Shown here: in pieces, positions 17,831 to 25,902 of the stretch
How positions within the stretch are numbered: the first letter of the stretch is position 1
Layout: each line of letters opens with the position of its first letter
IMG/VR virus record: IMGVR_UViG_3300035430_000014
Span: 1 to 30,454 of that record
DNA length: 30,454 nucleotides
Direction: 5' to 3' (one strand)
Origin: a virus
Program-made: the position numbers and the translations under genes
The notes under the pieces: generated by a model
Seen by the model: only the letters and a program-made list of their open reading frames with translations
Database searches by the model: none
Told to the model about the DNA's origin: nothing

Positions 17831-19665
17831 AAAAACTGGTTATATCATTGCTCAGAAGGGCAGATAGAAAAGCAGAGTTTCAAAGAAACAATCTACAAAA
17901 CTTTGAGTACATACAAGCCATTGATGGGGAAGCAAATACCTTTAGACATATTCATGCAAGAAAAAATTGGGTAGACCCATTTAGAAACAGACCATTACAA
18001 CAAAGCGAAGTAGCTTGTTTTTTATCGCACATAAAAGCTTGGGAAAGGTGTGTTGAATTAAATGAACCAGTGATAGTCATGGAAGATGATGCAATCATCA
18101 ATCATCACTGGGATGAATCAAGGTATGAGGAGCTTATAAAAAAATATTATTTTATTTATTTGCAACGCAACGAAAATGAGCCTGACCAAGTTACCCTGAT
18201 AAATGACTTTATAGAAATACCAAGCTATCCCTACAATATGACTGCATATTGTTTACACCCTCTCGGTGCAAAAAAATTACTTCATACAGTTAATTACAAT
18301 GACTTTATACCAGTTGATGAGTTTTTGCCTGAAGTCTTAAAAACAACATCATTGCAAATAGTTGCTTTAAAAGAAGATGCTTGTAACCAAATACATAGAG
18401 ATTTATCACAATCAGACATAGAAAACAGCAAACCTTTTAAACCTTATAAAGTACACGCAGTAACTTGTGGTACAGATAGAAAAAAATGCATTTATGTAAA
18501 CACCAGTGCTAGAAAACACGGAATAGATATAGTTAATGTAGGCACAAACATAGAATGGGAAGGAACTGATATGACAACATTAGGTGGTGGTATGAAGATA
18601 AACCTAATGAAAGATTATGTAGAACACTTACATGATGATGACATAGTTTTATTTACAGATGCTTATGATGTTTTTTATGCTGATGATCTTGAAACAATCA
18701 CAGAAAGATTCTTGGAGTTTGATAAAGAGATAGTTTTTAGTGGGGAAACGGTATGTTGGCCACAAGAAGAATTAGCAAGTGAATTCCCTAATGCAGATAC
18801 TAGATTTAAATATATAAACAGTGGAACTTACATAGGTAGAGTTAAGGAACTTAAAAGATTGTATAACCACGAACAAATAGAACATTGGGATGATGACCAA
18901 CTGTATGTACATAAATGTTTTCTCTATGGTGACTTTGATATAGCCATAGACTATGAGTGTTATATCTTTCAAACACATTTTGAAGGCACGAAAAAGCTAG
19001 GAGAACAACTTCACAATCCTGAGACTAGGTGCTGCTCTTGTATTTATCATGGCAATGGTGGGCAAAACACCAAGCCTAAGTTTTTAGATTTATATAATCA
19101 ATTTTATCCACCATCAGAAACATACTTTATACCTCATAACAAAATAGAATATTTATCAGAAGATATGTTGGTTGTAGATTTTATGACTCAAGAGCAATGT
19201 GAAAGATTGATAGAGCTGGCAGATATGAATGGTGAGTGGGGCTCACTATCATATGACAAGTTTCCAGCACAAGAAATACGCATGAAAGAATTAGGATTGT
19301 GGGAAGAATTAGAAAAAGCATGGCAAGACTATATAGTTCCAACAGTTGAAAAATATTGGAAGCCTTTAGAAATGTATGGTCTTAGAGATGGTTTTGTTAT
19401 GCGATATGCTATGGATACACAAACAAAATTAAATCTACACCATGATGCTAGTTTAGTTACAGGTTCAATCAAATTAAATGATGACTATATTGGTGCTGAA
19501 CTTATTTATCCAAGACAAGGTTTTTCAAACAAAGACATACCAGTAGGCAAATGCATACTATTTCCTGCACAAGTAACACACGGACATGAATGTTTGCCAT
19601 TGGTACAGGGAATTAAATATAGTTTAACAATATGGTCAAAAAGGTTTCCTGCTGATACAATTTAA
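17827..19665 (+). CDS. Three-domain collagen-lysine hydroxylase and glycosyltransferase
   Basis: A 612-residue enzyme. Residues 1 to about 195 are GT25: VISLLRRADRK, AIDG, WVDPFRNRPLQQSEVACFLS (48-67), MEDDA with EDD at 86-88, and IPVDEFLPEV (161-170), like procollagen galactosyltransferases. Residues 207 to about 426 match the PLOD/LH glycosyltransferase domain: GGGMKINLMKDY (253-264), FTDAYDV (276-282), SGETVCWP (305-312), NSGTYIG (331-337), DDDQLYV (355-361), HGNG (408-411). Residues 430-612 are a lysyl-hydroxylase-like 2OG-Fe(II) domain: H538 and D540 (LHHDAS), H587 (THGHE), with K597 where PLOD enzymes have arginine. Together they could hydroxylate lysine, then add galactose and glucose. 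Coupled by ATGA to the methyltransferase gene. Substrate is inferred from the adjacent collagen-like fibre. Confidence 0.92.
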   Translation: MKKLVISLLRRADRKAEFQRNNLQNFEYIQAIDGEANTFRHIHARKNWVDPFRNRPLQQSEVACFLSHIKAWERCVELNEPVIVMEDDAIINHHWDESRYEELIKKYYFIYLQRNENEPDQVTLINDFIEIPSYPYNMTAYCLHPLGAKKLLHTVNYNDFIPVDEFLPEVLKTTSLQIVALKEDACNQIHRDLSQSDIENSKPFKPYKVHAVTCGTDRKKCIYVNTSARKHGIDIVNVGTNIEWEGTDMTTLGGGMKINLMKDYVEHLHDDDIVLFTDAYDVFYADDLETITERFLEFDKEIVFSGETVCWPQEELASEFPNADTRFKYINSGTYIGRVKELKRLYNHEQIEHWDDDQLYVHKCFLYGDFDIAIDYECYIFQTHFEGTKKLGEQLHNPETRCCSCIYHGNGGQNTKPKFLDLYNQFYPPSETYFIPHNKIEYLSEDMLVVDFMTQEQCERLIELADMNGEWGSLSYDKFPAQEIRMKELGLWEELEKAWQDYIVPTVEKYWKPLEMYGLRDGFVMRYAMDTQTKLNLHHDASLVTGSIKLNDDYIGAELIYPRQGFSNKDIPVGKCILFPAQVTHGHECLPLVQGIKYSLTIWSKRFPADTI

Positions 19666-19695
19666 AAACACTGGTTAATTTTTAGGAGAAAAAAC

Positions 19696-19953
19696 ATGGC
19701 AGAAGCTAACGAACCAATATTAACAATCACAGAAGAAAGTGGTGAGAAAAAATACAATGTTAATGAGTTAAGTGATGAAGTGAAGGTTTTATATAACAAA
19801 TTAGCTACATTGCAAGATCAACACAACAAAATTGTAGAAATGTCTGCTGAGAACCAAATATTGCAAAAGCACTATATTGAAGTAATCAAACCACTTCTTC
19901 CAAAACAAGAAGAAGCCAATGACAACAACAAGTCCGAAAACAAAAAAGGCTGA
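19696..19953 (+). CDS. Small coiled-coil protein of unknown function
   Basis: An 85-residue acidic protein. A helical region (about 22-66, LSDEVKVLYNKLATLQDQHN onward) is likely to form a coiled coil; the C-terminus is a charged tail (KQEEANDNNKSENKKG). TTAGGAG lies 8 bases before the ATG. It overlaps the following small membrane protein by 35 bases. Proteins of this pattern occur near tail fibres of marine phages, to my recollection, without known function. Confidence 0.75.
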   Translation: MAEANEPILTITEESGEKKYNVNELSDEVKVLYNKLATLQDQHNKIVEMSAENQILQKHYIEVIKPLLPKQEEANDNNKSENKKG

Positions 19954-20107
19954 AGTTAGTGCATTAGAGTTGCATGAACAAATATGTGCAATTCGTTATG
20001 AGAACCTAGACAAAAGATTAGAGTCAGGTTCAGCTAGATTTATTCGTATAGAAGCCATGATATGGGGTCTGTATGCAGTCATAGTAGGCTCTTACTTTAT
20101 TCAATAG
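19919..20107 (+). CDS. Small single-pass membrane protein, holin-like
   Basis: A 62-residue protein with a polar, charged N-terminal part (ELHEQICAIRYENLDKRLES, helical) and one hydrophobic segment at the very C-terminus, about 47-62 (MIWGLYAVIVGSYFIQ). One membrane span with a charged cytoplasmic side fits a small holin or a lysis accessory protein, but no lysin lies next to it in the window. It overlaps the previous gene and is preceded by AGAAGAAG. A membrane anchor with another role is equally possible. Confidence 0.65.
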   Translation: MTTTSPKTKKAEVSALELHEQICAIRYENLDKRLESGSARFIRIEAMIWGLYAVIVGSYFIQ

Positions 20108-20115
20108 GTGAAATA

Positions 20116-20772
20116 ATGGCAGGATTAAAAGTATTAACAGAACCAACACAAGAACCAGTAACACTCCAAGAAGTTAAAGAATATCTCAGAGTTGATGATG
20201 GTACTGACGAAAGGGTTATAAGACCTTATATTGAAAGTGCTAGAAGGTTTTGCGAAGAACATACTGGCAGAGCTTTAATGTCTCAGACCCTTGTGCTTTA
20301 CCTTGATGCTTTTGAAGATCGGTTTGACCCCTTGTGGGAAGGCGTAAGAACTGGTCCATACCTTAACTACTACAAAAACTATATAGTATTACCAAGATCA
20401 CCTGTAACTTCTGTTACCCATCTAAAAACTTATGATGATGCAGACACTGCAACAACTTTTGCAGCTTCAAAATATTATGTAGATAATGCAAGAGAGCCTG
20501 CAAGAATAGTTCTAAGAACAGGAGAAACATTCCCTACATCTTTGCGTGTAGCTAATTCCATAGAAGTACAGTATGTAACTGGATATACAAGTCAATACAA
20601 CATTCCTGAACCCATGCGACTTGGCATTCTTCAACATATAGCTTATCTCTATGAACATAGAGGTGATATGTATGATGCTAAGTTGCCTTATCCCCCTATG
20701 TTGCGATCATTGTACGCTCCTTATGTAATACATAGGGGGTTGGGTTCATCTTCGCTAATGGCTCTCGGTTAA
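20116..20772 (+). CDS. Head-tail connector protein, gp6-like
   Basis: A 218-residue protein starting MAGLKVLTEP at 20116. The N-terminal half has the phage gp6/phiE125 gp8 pattern: PVTLQEVKEYLRVD, DERVIRPYIESARRFCEEHT and TGRAL. The C-terminal half ends with an ILQHIAYLYEHRGD-type helix seen in this family. It forms the ring below the portal that links head and tail. The frame is open upstream to 20062, but that start lies within the previous gene and adds an unlikely leader; AGGTGA lies just before 20116. It begins the connector block that in most relatives follows the capsid gene directly. Confidence 0.9.
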   Translation: MAGLKVLTEPTQEPVTLQEVKEYLRVDDGTDERVIRPYIESARRFCEEHTGRALMSQTLVLYLDAFEDRFDPLWEGVRTGPYLNYYKNYIVLPRSPVTSVTHLKTYDDADTATTFAASKYYVDNAREPARIVLRTGETFPTSLRVANSIEVQYVTGYTSQYNIPEPMRLGILQHIAYLYEHRGDMYDAKLPYPPMLRSLYAPYVIHRGLGSSSLMALG

Positions 20773-20773
20773 G

Positions 20774-21103
20774 ATGTCTAACAGTATCGGCAAGATGCGT
20801 TATAAGGTAAAGGTTGAAACAGCAACTAATACTAGAGATGCAGGTGGTGGCTTATCACAAACTTTTGGTGCTGTAGCGTACATTTTTGCAAACATCAAAC
20901 CTAAAAATGCTAACAGCATATATAGACAAGGAATATTGCAAGAAAAAGTTACGCATGAGATCACCATACGTTACATGAAGAACATTGACACTAACAGTAA
21001 GATCACTTATGGCACAAGACAGTTTGCAGTAAATGGGATTATTAATGTAGACGAAAGAGATAGATTCCTCACATTGCTTTGTGAAGAAGGTGTTGCAATA
21101 TGA
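20774..21103 (+). CDS. Head-tail adaptor (head completion) protein
   Basis: A 109-residue beta-rich protein of the phage head-tail joining family (SPP1 gp16-like). Features are IGKMRYKVKVETATNTRDAG near the start, FANIKP, then EITIRYMKNIDTNSKITYGT and VNGIINVDERDRFLTLLCEE. It plugs or completes the connector below the gp6-like ring. It starts one base after the upstream stop and overlaps the next gene as ATGA. Confidence 0.88.
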   Translation: MSNSIGKMRYKVKVETATNTRDAGGGLSQTFGAVAYIFANIKPKNANSIYRQGILQEKVTHEITIRYMKNIDTNSKITYGTRQFAVNGIINVDERDRFLTLLCEEGVAI

Positions 21104-21537
21104 GTGATGGGATTGATCTCAAGATTACAAACCTTAAAGCATTTAATAAAAAGCTTCAGGCAACTTTGGATGATAACAAAGTTAAAGAATATGTAACTCA
21201 TGGAACTTTGATGGTTCAAAATACAGCTAAACAAAGCATTATGGCAGGTGGCACTGGTAAAACATATCAAAAGTATGAACCAAGAAGAACACATACAGCA
21301 TCAGCACCTAAACAACCACCTGCAAGTGATACAGGTTTCTTAGTAAGCCAAATAACTATGAATGTTGATGTTAAAGCTAATGGAACTGTTGTTGGTCAAA
21401 TAATATCTGCAGCACCTTACTCAAAGCATTTAGAGTTTGGGACTGTACATATGACAGAAAGACCTTTTATGCAACCTGCACTTATGAAAAACAAAAGAAA
21501 AATACAAGCCATGTTTAAAAAAGGTATTCTAAAATGA
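21100..21537 (+). CDS. HK97 gp10-like neck / tail component
   Basis: A 145-residue protein matching the HK97-gp10_like pattern: a helical N-terminus with KVKEYVTHGTLMVQNTAKQS, then PPASDTGFLVSQI, VGQIISAAPYSKHLEFGT and RPFMQPALMKNK. It is part of the neck, between adaptor and tail terminator. The ATGA overlaps on both sides show tight coupling with neighbours. Confidence 0.9.
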   Translation: MSDGIDLKITNLKAFNKKLQATLDDNKVKEYVTHGTLMVQNTAKQSIMAGGTGKTYQKYEPRRTHTASAPKQPPASDTGFLVSQITMNVDVKANGTVVGQIISAAPYSKHLEFGTVHMTERPFMQPALMKNKRKIQAMFKKGILK

Positions 21538-21932
21538 GTGTAGGTCAATTTGCTTTACAGTCTGCTATTTATACAGCACTTAATGTTAATGCAATTACTG
21601 CTACGCTTGTTTGTGGTGTCTATGATGAGGTTGTAGAAGGCAACACTTACCCTTTTATTACCTTAGGCGAAGAAACCACCATAGACTACAGTACAAACAA
21701 CGAAACAGGCTCTGAAACAACTATAAACATACATATTTGGTCAAGATATAAAGGCTCTAAACAAACTAAAGAAATTATGGACAAAGTGCATGATTTATTG
21801 CATGATGTTAATTTAAGCGTTACTGGATTTAGTTTAATTAACCTTAGATTTGAATACAGTGACATTTTGAGAGACCCAGATGGGATTACAAGACATGGTG
21901 TTATGCGATTCCGTGCAATAATTTTAGGTTAA
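21534..21932 (+). CDS. Tail completion / terminator protein, DUF3168
   Basis: A 132-residue protein of the DUF3168 family (tail terminator). Visible features are LQSAIYTALN near the start, GVYDEVVEGNTYPFITLGEE, TINIHIWSRYKGSKQTKEIM and RHGVMRFRAI at the end. It caps the tail tube and sets the junction with the neck. It starts in an ATGA overlap and lies directly before the tube gene. Confidence 0.9.
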   Translation: MSVGQFALQSAIYTALNVNAITATLVCGVYDEVVEGNTYPFITLGEETTIDYSTNNETGSETTINIHIWSRYKGSKQTKEIMDKVHDLLHDVNLSVTGFSLINLRFEYSDILRDPDGITRHGVMRFRAIILG

Positions 21933-21951
21933 TTCTTAGGAGAATAATAAA

Positions 21952-22392
21952 ATGGCAGCACAAAAAGGTTTGGATATGCTACTCAAGATTGAAATTGCTA
22001 GTACTTATACTACTATTGGCGGTCTTAGATCAACTTCAATTAGTCTTGCTGATGAAGCAGTGGATATTACTAATAAAGATAGTCTTGGTACTAGAACTTT
22101 ATTAGCAGGTGCAGGTGTTAACAGTCTTTCAATCAGTGGGTCAGGAGTCTTTACAGATTCAGCTGCAGAGGTTGCATTAAGAGCTGCTTTCCAAGCACAA
22201 CAAAATACTTCTGACGGTTCAGCAGGACAAACTGCAGCATTTGAGAATTTTCAATTTGTAGTTCCTAATTTAGGTACATACACTGGTGCTTTTATGATCT
22301 CAAGCTTGGAATATGCAGGTGAGTTCAATGGTGAAGTTACCTATTCAATGTCTTTTGAGTCAGCAGGATATATTACATTCGCAGCAGCATAA
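21952..22392 (+). CDS. Major tail tube protein, TP901-1 type
   Basis: A 146-residue protein with the tube-protein pattern: GLDMLLKIE, IGGLRSTSISLADEAVDITN, LSISGSGVFTDSAAEVALR, then FVVPNLGTYTGAFMISSLEY and EVTYSMSFESAGYITF. It polymerises around the tape measure to form the tail. It has a strong TTAGGAG ribosome binding site and a 19-base gap upstream, as expected for an abundant protein within this otherwise tightly overlapped cluster. Confidence 0.93.
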   Translation: MAAQKGLDMLLKIEIASTYTTIGGLRSTSISLADEAVDITNKDSLGTRTLLAGAGVNSLSISGSGVFTDSAAEVALRAAFQAQQNTSDGSAGQTAAFENFQFVVPNLGTYTGAFMISSLEYAGEFNGEVTYSMSFESAGYITFAAA

Positions 22393-22398
22393 TAATTT

Positions 22399-22641
22399 AT
22401 GTCTTGGCATGAAGCAGTGGTCAAAGTCGGAGACACAAGAGTCTCAGGCGTTATTAACGATTGTTTATTGCAAATACCGTATGTAGAAGATTTGGGTGAA
22501 TCAATAAATGTCAACGGAAAAGATCGTAATATAGAATCTTTTATGATTGACCACAGAGACAACATTTTAAAAATCGTACTTGCAAAAGCAAGTCTAAAAA
22601 AGGAGAAGTCAGATGACAAACCCACTAAAGGGTCAGATTGA
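22399..22641 (+). CDS. Small protein of unknown function between tube and chaperone genes
   Basis: An 80-residue protein, not recognised. It has a beta-rich first part (AVVKVGDTRVSGVIND) and a charged lysine-rich end. No Shine-Dalgarno is visible before the ATG, which lies 6 bases after the tube stop. It overlaps the chaperone gene by 29 bases. Its place suggests a tail assembly role, without further evidence. Confidence 0.65.
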   Translation: MSWHEAVVKVGDTRVSGVINDCLLQIPYVEDLGESINVNGKDRNIESFMIDHRDNILKIVLAKASLKKEKSDDKPTKGSD

Positions 22642-22957
22642 AGTAACCCTAGGTTCTGAAACCTATAAGTGCAGACTAACTATAGATAGTCTTGTCAAGA
22701 TTGAGGATGAGCTTGATACAGGCATACTTGAACTTGCACAAAACATTGCACAAGCCAAAGTCCGCATCAAAACATTATTAGTTGTATTGCGTTATGCCCT
22801 TAGAGGTGGCGGCAATGACTTTGATGAAAAAAAGGTAGGGCAAATAATATCTGATATAGGTATTATTACAGCTTCTACAGAGGTAGCCAAACTCTTGGTA
22901 TCTACCTTAAACGATAATGACTCAGACGAGGAAGATAAAAAAAAAGCAATAGAGTAG
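22613..22957 (+). CDS. Tail assembly chaperone, GTA/TAC_11-like (G-type product)
   Basis: A 114-residue protein with the GTA tail chaperone pattern: GQIEVTLGSETYKCRLTIDS, LVKIEDELDTGI, then a helical part with VLRYALRGGG and an EEDKKKAIE end. It binds the tape measure and recruits tube subunits. AAGGAG lies about 7 bases before the ATG. Near the stop it runs through nine A bases (22937-22945), where a -1 shift would move ribosomes into the next chaperone frame. It lies directly before the tape measure region, the standard place. Confidence 0.88.
   Translation: MTNPLKGQIEVTLGSETYKCRLTIDSLVKIEDELDTGILELAQNIAQAKVRIKTLLVVLRYALRGGGNDFDEKKVGQIISDIGIITASTEVAKLLVSTLNDNDSDEEDKKKAIE
22937..22945 (+). 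promoter_or_regulatory. Probable -1 frameshift site (A9)
   Basis: The zero frame reads GAT AAA AAA AAA GCA. The A AAA AAA type slip site lies 9 bases before the zero-frame TAG at 22955-22957. A -1 slip continues as AGC AAT AGA GTA GAT GAA into the open frame ending at 23163. Transcriptional slippage at the A9 run would be another route to the same fusion. Confidence 0.75.
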
Positions 22958-23163
22958 ATGAACACACGCCACCTATCAATTGGGGAGACTACTACATGAT
23001 TTGTGTTGGCATGATGAACATGAGACCTATGGACTTTTGGGATTTATCACCTAGAGAAATGTATCTAGCCATAAAAGGTTTTAAACAGTTTAATGCTGTA
23101 GAAAAAGAAAAACCTATGGATAGAGACGATCTAGATAACCTTATGGAGTTATACCCTGACTAA
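22939..23163 (+). CDS. Tail assembly chaperone second part, TAC_6-like, made by -1 frameshift (GT-type product)
   Basis: This frame is open from 22939 to the TAA at 23161-23163. Its sequence PPINWGDYYMICVGMMNMRP, then MDFWDLSPREMYLAIKGF, matches the small FW...SP-x-E chaperone family found after the GTA-like chaperone gene. The only suitable ATG (22996) would cut off the conserved NWGDYY part, so expression by -1 frameshift at the A9 run is favoured. The fused product would be about 183 residues (111 + 72). If 22996 is used, a 55-residue protein results. TAATG overlap joins it to the tape measure gene. Confidence 0.78.
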   Translation, partial: KKSNRVDEHTPPINWGDYYMICVGMMNMRPMDFWDLSPREMYLAIKGFKQFNAVEKEKPMDRDDLDNLMELYPD

Positions 23164-25040
23164 TGAATGAGATAGATAAGCTAATCATTAAGATTGAAGC
23201 TGATACTAAACAGCTTAAAGCTGAACTTAATAAAATAGAAGGAAAAATAAAAACTACTGGTGCTAGAGGTGGTGCTGCTTTTGGTATGGCAGGTCATGGT
23301 CTTGGTAGCATAATCACAAAACTTAAAGGTCCAATAATAGGAGCAACAGCAGGTCTAGTTGCAATGGGGGTAGCCATTCATCAAATAGCTAAAGTAGGAA
23401 TGGAATTTGAAGATTTAGCAGACTCATTAAATACTGTTTTTGGTAGCATTGATCAAGGAAATGTAGCAATGGGCAAAATTTTAAGTTTTGCTCAAAAAAC
23501 ACCTTTCCAAATTGAAACAGTAACCAAATCATTCATAGCATTAAAATCAGCAGGTATTGAACCAAACGAAAGAATGATGCAAGTGTTTGCAGATACAGCG
23601 TCAACATCTACAGATCAACTAGGCGTATTTGAAGCTCTTGTAAGAACTGTACAAAGATCAGCTTCAGGTGGTCTAGGTCTTGAAGAATTAAATATGATAA
23701 TGGATAGAGGTATTGATGTACTTGGTATTCTAAATGATGAGCTAGGTTTAACAAAAAATTCTATAGCTGATTTTGGAGCAACAGCCGAGGGTGCAAAACT
23801 CATAACTGATGCATTGATTAATGGATTAGAAAGAAAGTTTGGCGGGGCAATGGAATCCAAAATGGACAACCTTTCTACCAAAGCATCAAACATGACTATA
23901 GCTTTTAAAGAATTAGCTAATGAAATTTATATTAGCGGTCTTGATGATCAATTAAAAGGTCTTGTTGATAGCATCACAGAGTTTGTAAGAAAGTTAACTG
24001 AAGCAAGACGGCTACAATCAGGAATGGGTACAGGCGTAGTTATGACAGGAGACATATCATTAGATAGGTCTGCACTTGAACAACAAAGAGAAGATTTAGA
24101 AAAATTAGAAAAAATACAACAAAGAATTGTTAATACAAATAAAGACCCTAACAAACAAGCAATGTTCCAAGGTCAACTAGATGTAACACAACAAGGCTTA
24201 ATAAATATAGGAATTGAATTAACAAAACTTGGAAGAATAGAAGCTTCAAGAATAGCTACCTTCAAAGGTGGCAATGATGTTGATGTAGATGGAATTAAAA
24301 TTAAAGGTCAGTTAATGAGAGCCTTAACTCTTGCAGCAAAAGAAATGGACAAGCTAGATGGAGATACTGTTGATGCTACTTTTGCTTTAGATAATTTTGA
24401 CAAAATAATTTCAATGAAACTAAATGGTAAAACATTAGAAGAAATGGGTTATAAAACTGAAGATGTCAGGAAAGCACTAAAAAGATTGTCTACTGAAAGC
24501 GAAACAACTCAAGAAAGTATTGATATTTTCGCAGGTGTAATAGCTTCAGCATCACAAGCATTTACTACAGATTTTGTTAATTCCTTAATGGCAGGTGAAA
24601 GTGCATTAGAATCTTTTAATGATTTTGCAAAAAATCTTGTATCACAAATTATTGCTACATTCTTACAATTAGCTGTAGTAAATAAAATTTTAAACGCAGT
24701 GTTTTCAAGTGCTAACGGTGGTAAGGGTTTAGGTCTACCTGAATTGGCAAGTGGTGGTACTATACAAAGAGGTCAGCCTACACTAGTTGGAGAACGAGGT
24801 CCTGAAATATTTGTTCCTAATTCAAGTGGAACTATTATGAATGGAATGAACACAAAAAATGCTATGGGTGGTGGAACTACAGTTATCAATCAATCAATTA
24901 ACTTTGCAACAGGTGTTGTACCAACAGTAAGAGCAGAAGTTATGAAAATGATGCCACAAATAGCTGATGTAACTAAAGGTGCAGTAGCAGAAGCTGCAAT
25001 GCGTGGTGGTAACTATAGGAGAATGTTGCAAGGTGGCTAA
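23163..25040 (+). CDS. Tape measure protein
   Basis: A 625-residue protein that sets tail length and is ejected with the DNA. The N-terminal 55 residues are helical; a hydrophobic segment (about 57-76, PIIGATAGLVAMGVAIHQIA) follows, then the conserved tape measure core, including FEDLADSLNTVFG, FAQKTPFQIETVTKSFIALK and GLGLEELNMIMDRGIDVLG. The C-terminus has the usual LASGGTIQRGQPTLVGERGP and FVPNSSGTI ending. At the common 0.15 nm per residue a tail near 90 nm is implied, as an upper estimate. It starts in TAATG overlap with the chaperone frame. Confidence 0.95.
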   Translation: MNEIDKLIIKIEADTKQLKAELNKIEGKIKTTGARGGAAFGMAGHGLGSIITKLKGPIIGATAGLVAMGVAIHQIAKVGMEFEDLADSLNTVFGSIDQGNVAMGKILSFAQKTPFQIETVTKSFIALKSAGIEPNERMMQVFADTASTSTDQLGVFEALVRTVQRSASGGLGLEELNMIMDRGIDVLGILNDELGLTKNSIADFGATAEGAKLITDALINGLERKFGGAMESKMDNLSTKASNMTIAFKELANEIYISGLDDQLKGLVDSITEFVRKLTEARRLQSGMGTGVVMTGDISLDRSALEQQREDLEKLEKIQQRIVNTNKDPNKQAMFQGQLDVTQQGLINIGIELTKLGRIEASRIATFKGGNDVDVDGIKIKGQLMRALTLAAKEMDKLDGDTVDATFALDNFDKIISMKLNGKTLEEMGYKTEDVRKALKRLSTESETTQESIDIFAGVIASASQAFTTDFVNSLMAGESALESFNDFAKNLVSQIIATFLQLAVVNKILNAVFSSANGGKGLGLPELASGGTIQRGQPTLVGERGPEIFVPNSSGTIMNGMNTKNAMGGGTTVINQSINFATGVVPTVRAEVMKMMPQIADVTKGAVAEAAMRGGNYRRMLQGG

Positions 25041-25902
25041 ATTAATATCAATGCCTACAAGTCCAAACTTCGTAAGAAGTAACTGGACTCTTATAAGAAC
25101 AGTAGGAACTACAACGAGTCCGTTTACAGGTAAAACCAAGACTCAAGAATTTGACGGTGTTTACTGGACTGCTGAAGTATCTTTACCGTCTATGCGAAGA
25201 TCACAAGCTGTTGAATGGCAGTCTTTTCTTTTAGAACTAAATGGTACAGTCAATCATTTTAAATTTGCTGACCCTGATGCACTTACAAACACAGGTACAT
25301 ATAGCACAGCATTCCTTACATCAAACCATAGAACAAGCACAAATTCAGTTACCTTATCTTTTAGTGGCTCAACGATAACAGCAGGTGCATCTACATTCGG
25401 AAGTGCAAAAGTAGGTGATTTTATAGTTGTCACAGGTGCTACCAATGAAGATAACAATGGAACACATAAGATAGCTACCATCACTAGTAACACAGTAATA
25501 GTTACAACTAGCACATTTACCACAGAATCAAACACGGCAAGTTGCAAGGTAAGAACTAATGTCAAGGGTGCTACTGGATTATCGCTTCTCGCTTCCACAA
25601 ACGGTGCTAGTGGAACGATTAAGAAGGGAGACTACTTACAGATACAATCGGCTGCAAACACCACAGGAACGCCCTCACAACTAGTTATGGTTACAGAAGA
25701 TGCAACAGCTACAGTAGATGGTGGTAAAGATTTTTATGGTGTAGCCATACAACCCAAGTTAAGATCAGATTTTGCAAATGGTAATTATGCAGTTTTCACC
25801 AATCCAAAAGGAACATTTAGACTTACATCAAATGAAATAAGTTGGTCAGCAGACCGTATATCAAATTACGGAATAAGTTTTTCTTGTATTGAGGTAATCT
25901 AA
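25033..25902 (+). CDS. Distal tail / minor tail protein
   Basis: From a GTG at 25033 it has 289 residues and begins MAKLISMPTSPNFVRSNW. AGGAG (25017-25021) lies 11 bases before that GTG, and the gene would overlap the tape measure stop by 8 bases. ATG at 25051 is an alternative without a good site. The family is recognised from SPFTGKTKTQEFDG, YWTAEVSLPSM, WQSFLLELNGTVNHFKFADP and the ending ISNYGISFSCIEVI. A threonine-rich beta insertion (about 85-180) may be a surface domain. Its place directly after the tape measure suggests the Dit-like ring at the tail tip. Confidence 0.8.
   Translation: MAKLISMPTSPNFVRSNWTLIRTVGTTTSPFTGKTKTQEFDGVYWTAEVSLPSMRRSQAVEWQSFLLELNGTVNHFKFADPDALTNTGTYSTAFLTSNHRTSTNSVTLSFSGSTITAGASTFGSAKVGDFIVVTGATNEDNNGTHKIATITSNTVIVTTSTFTTESNTASCKVRTNVKGATGLSLLASTNGASGTIKKGDYLQIQSAANTTGTPSQLVMVTEDATATVDGGKDFYGVAIQPKLRSDFANGNYAVFTNPKGTFRLTSNEISWSADRISNYGISFSCIEVI

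Noticed and set aside
20062-20115. Longer N-terminus for the gp6-like connector
   Set aside because: The extra residues overlap the small membrane protein and do not fit the family. AGGTGA before 20116 supports the later ATG.
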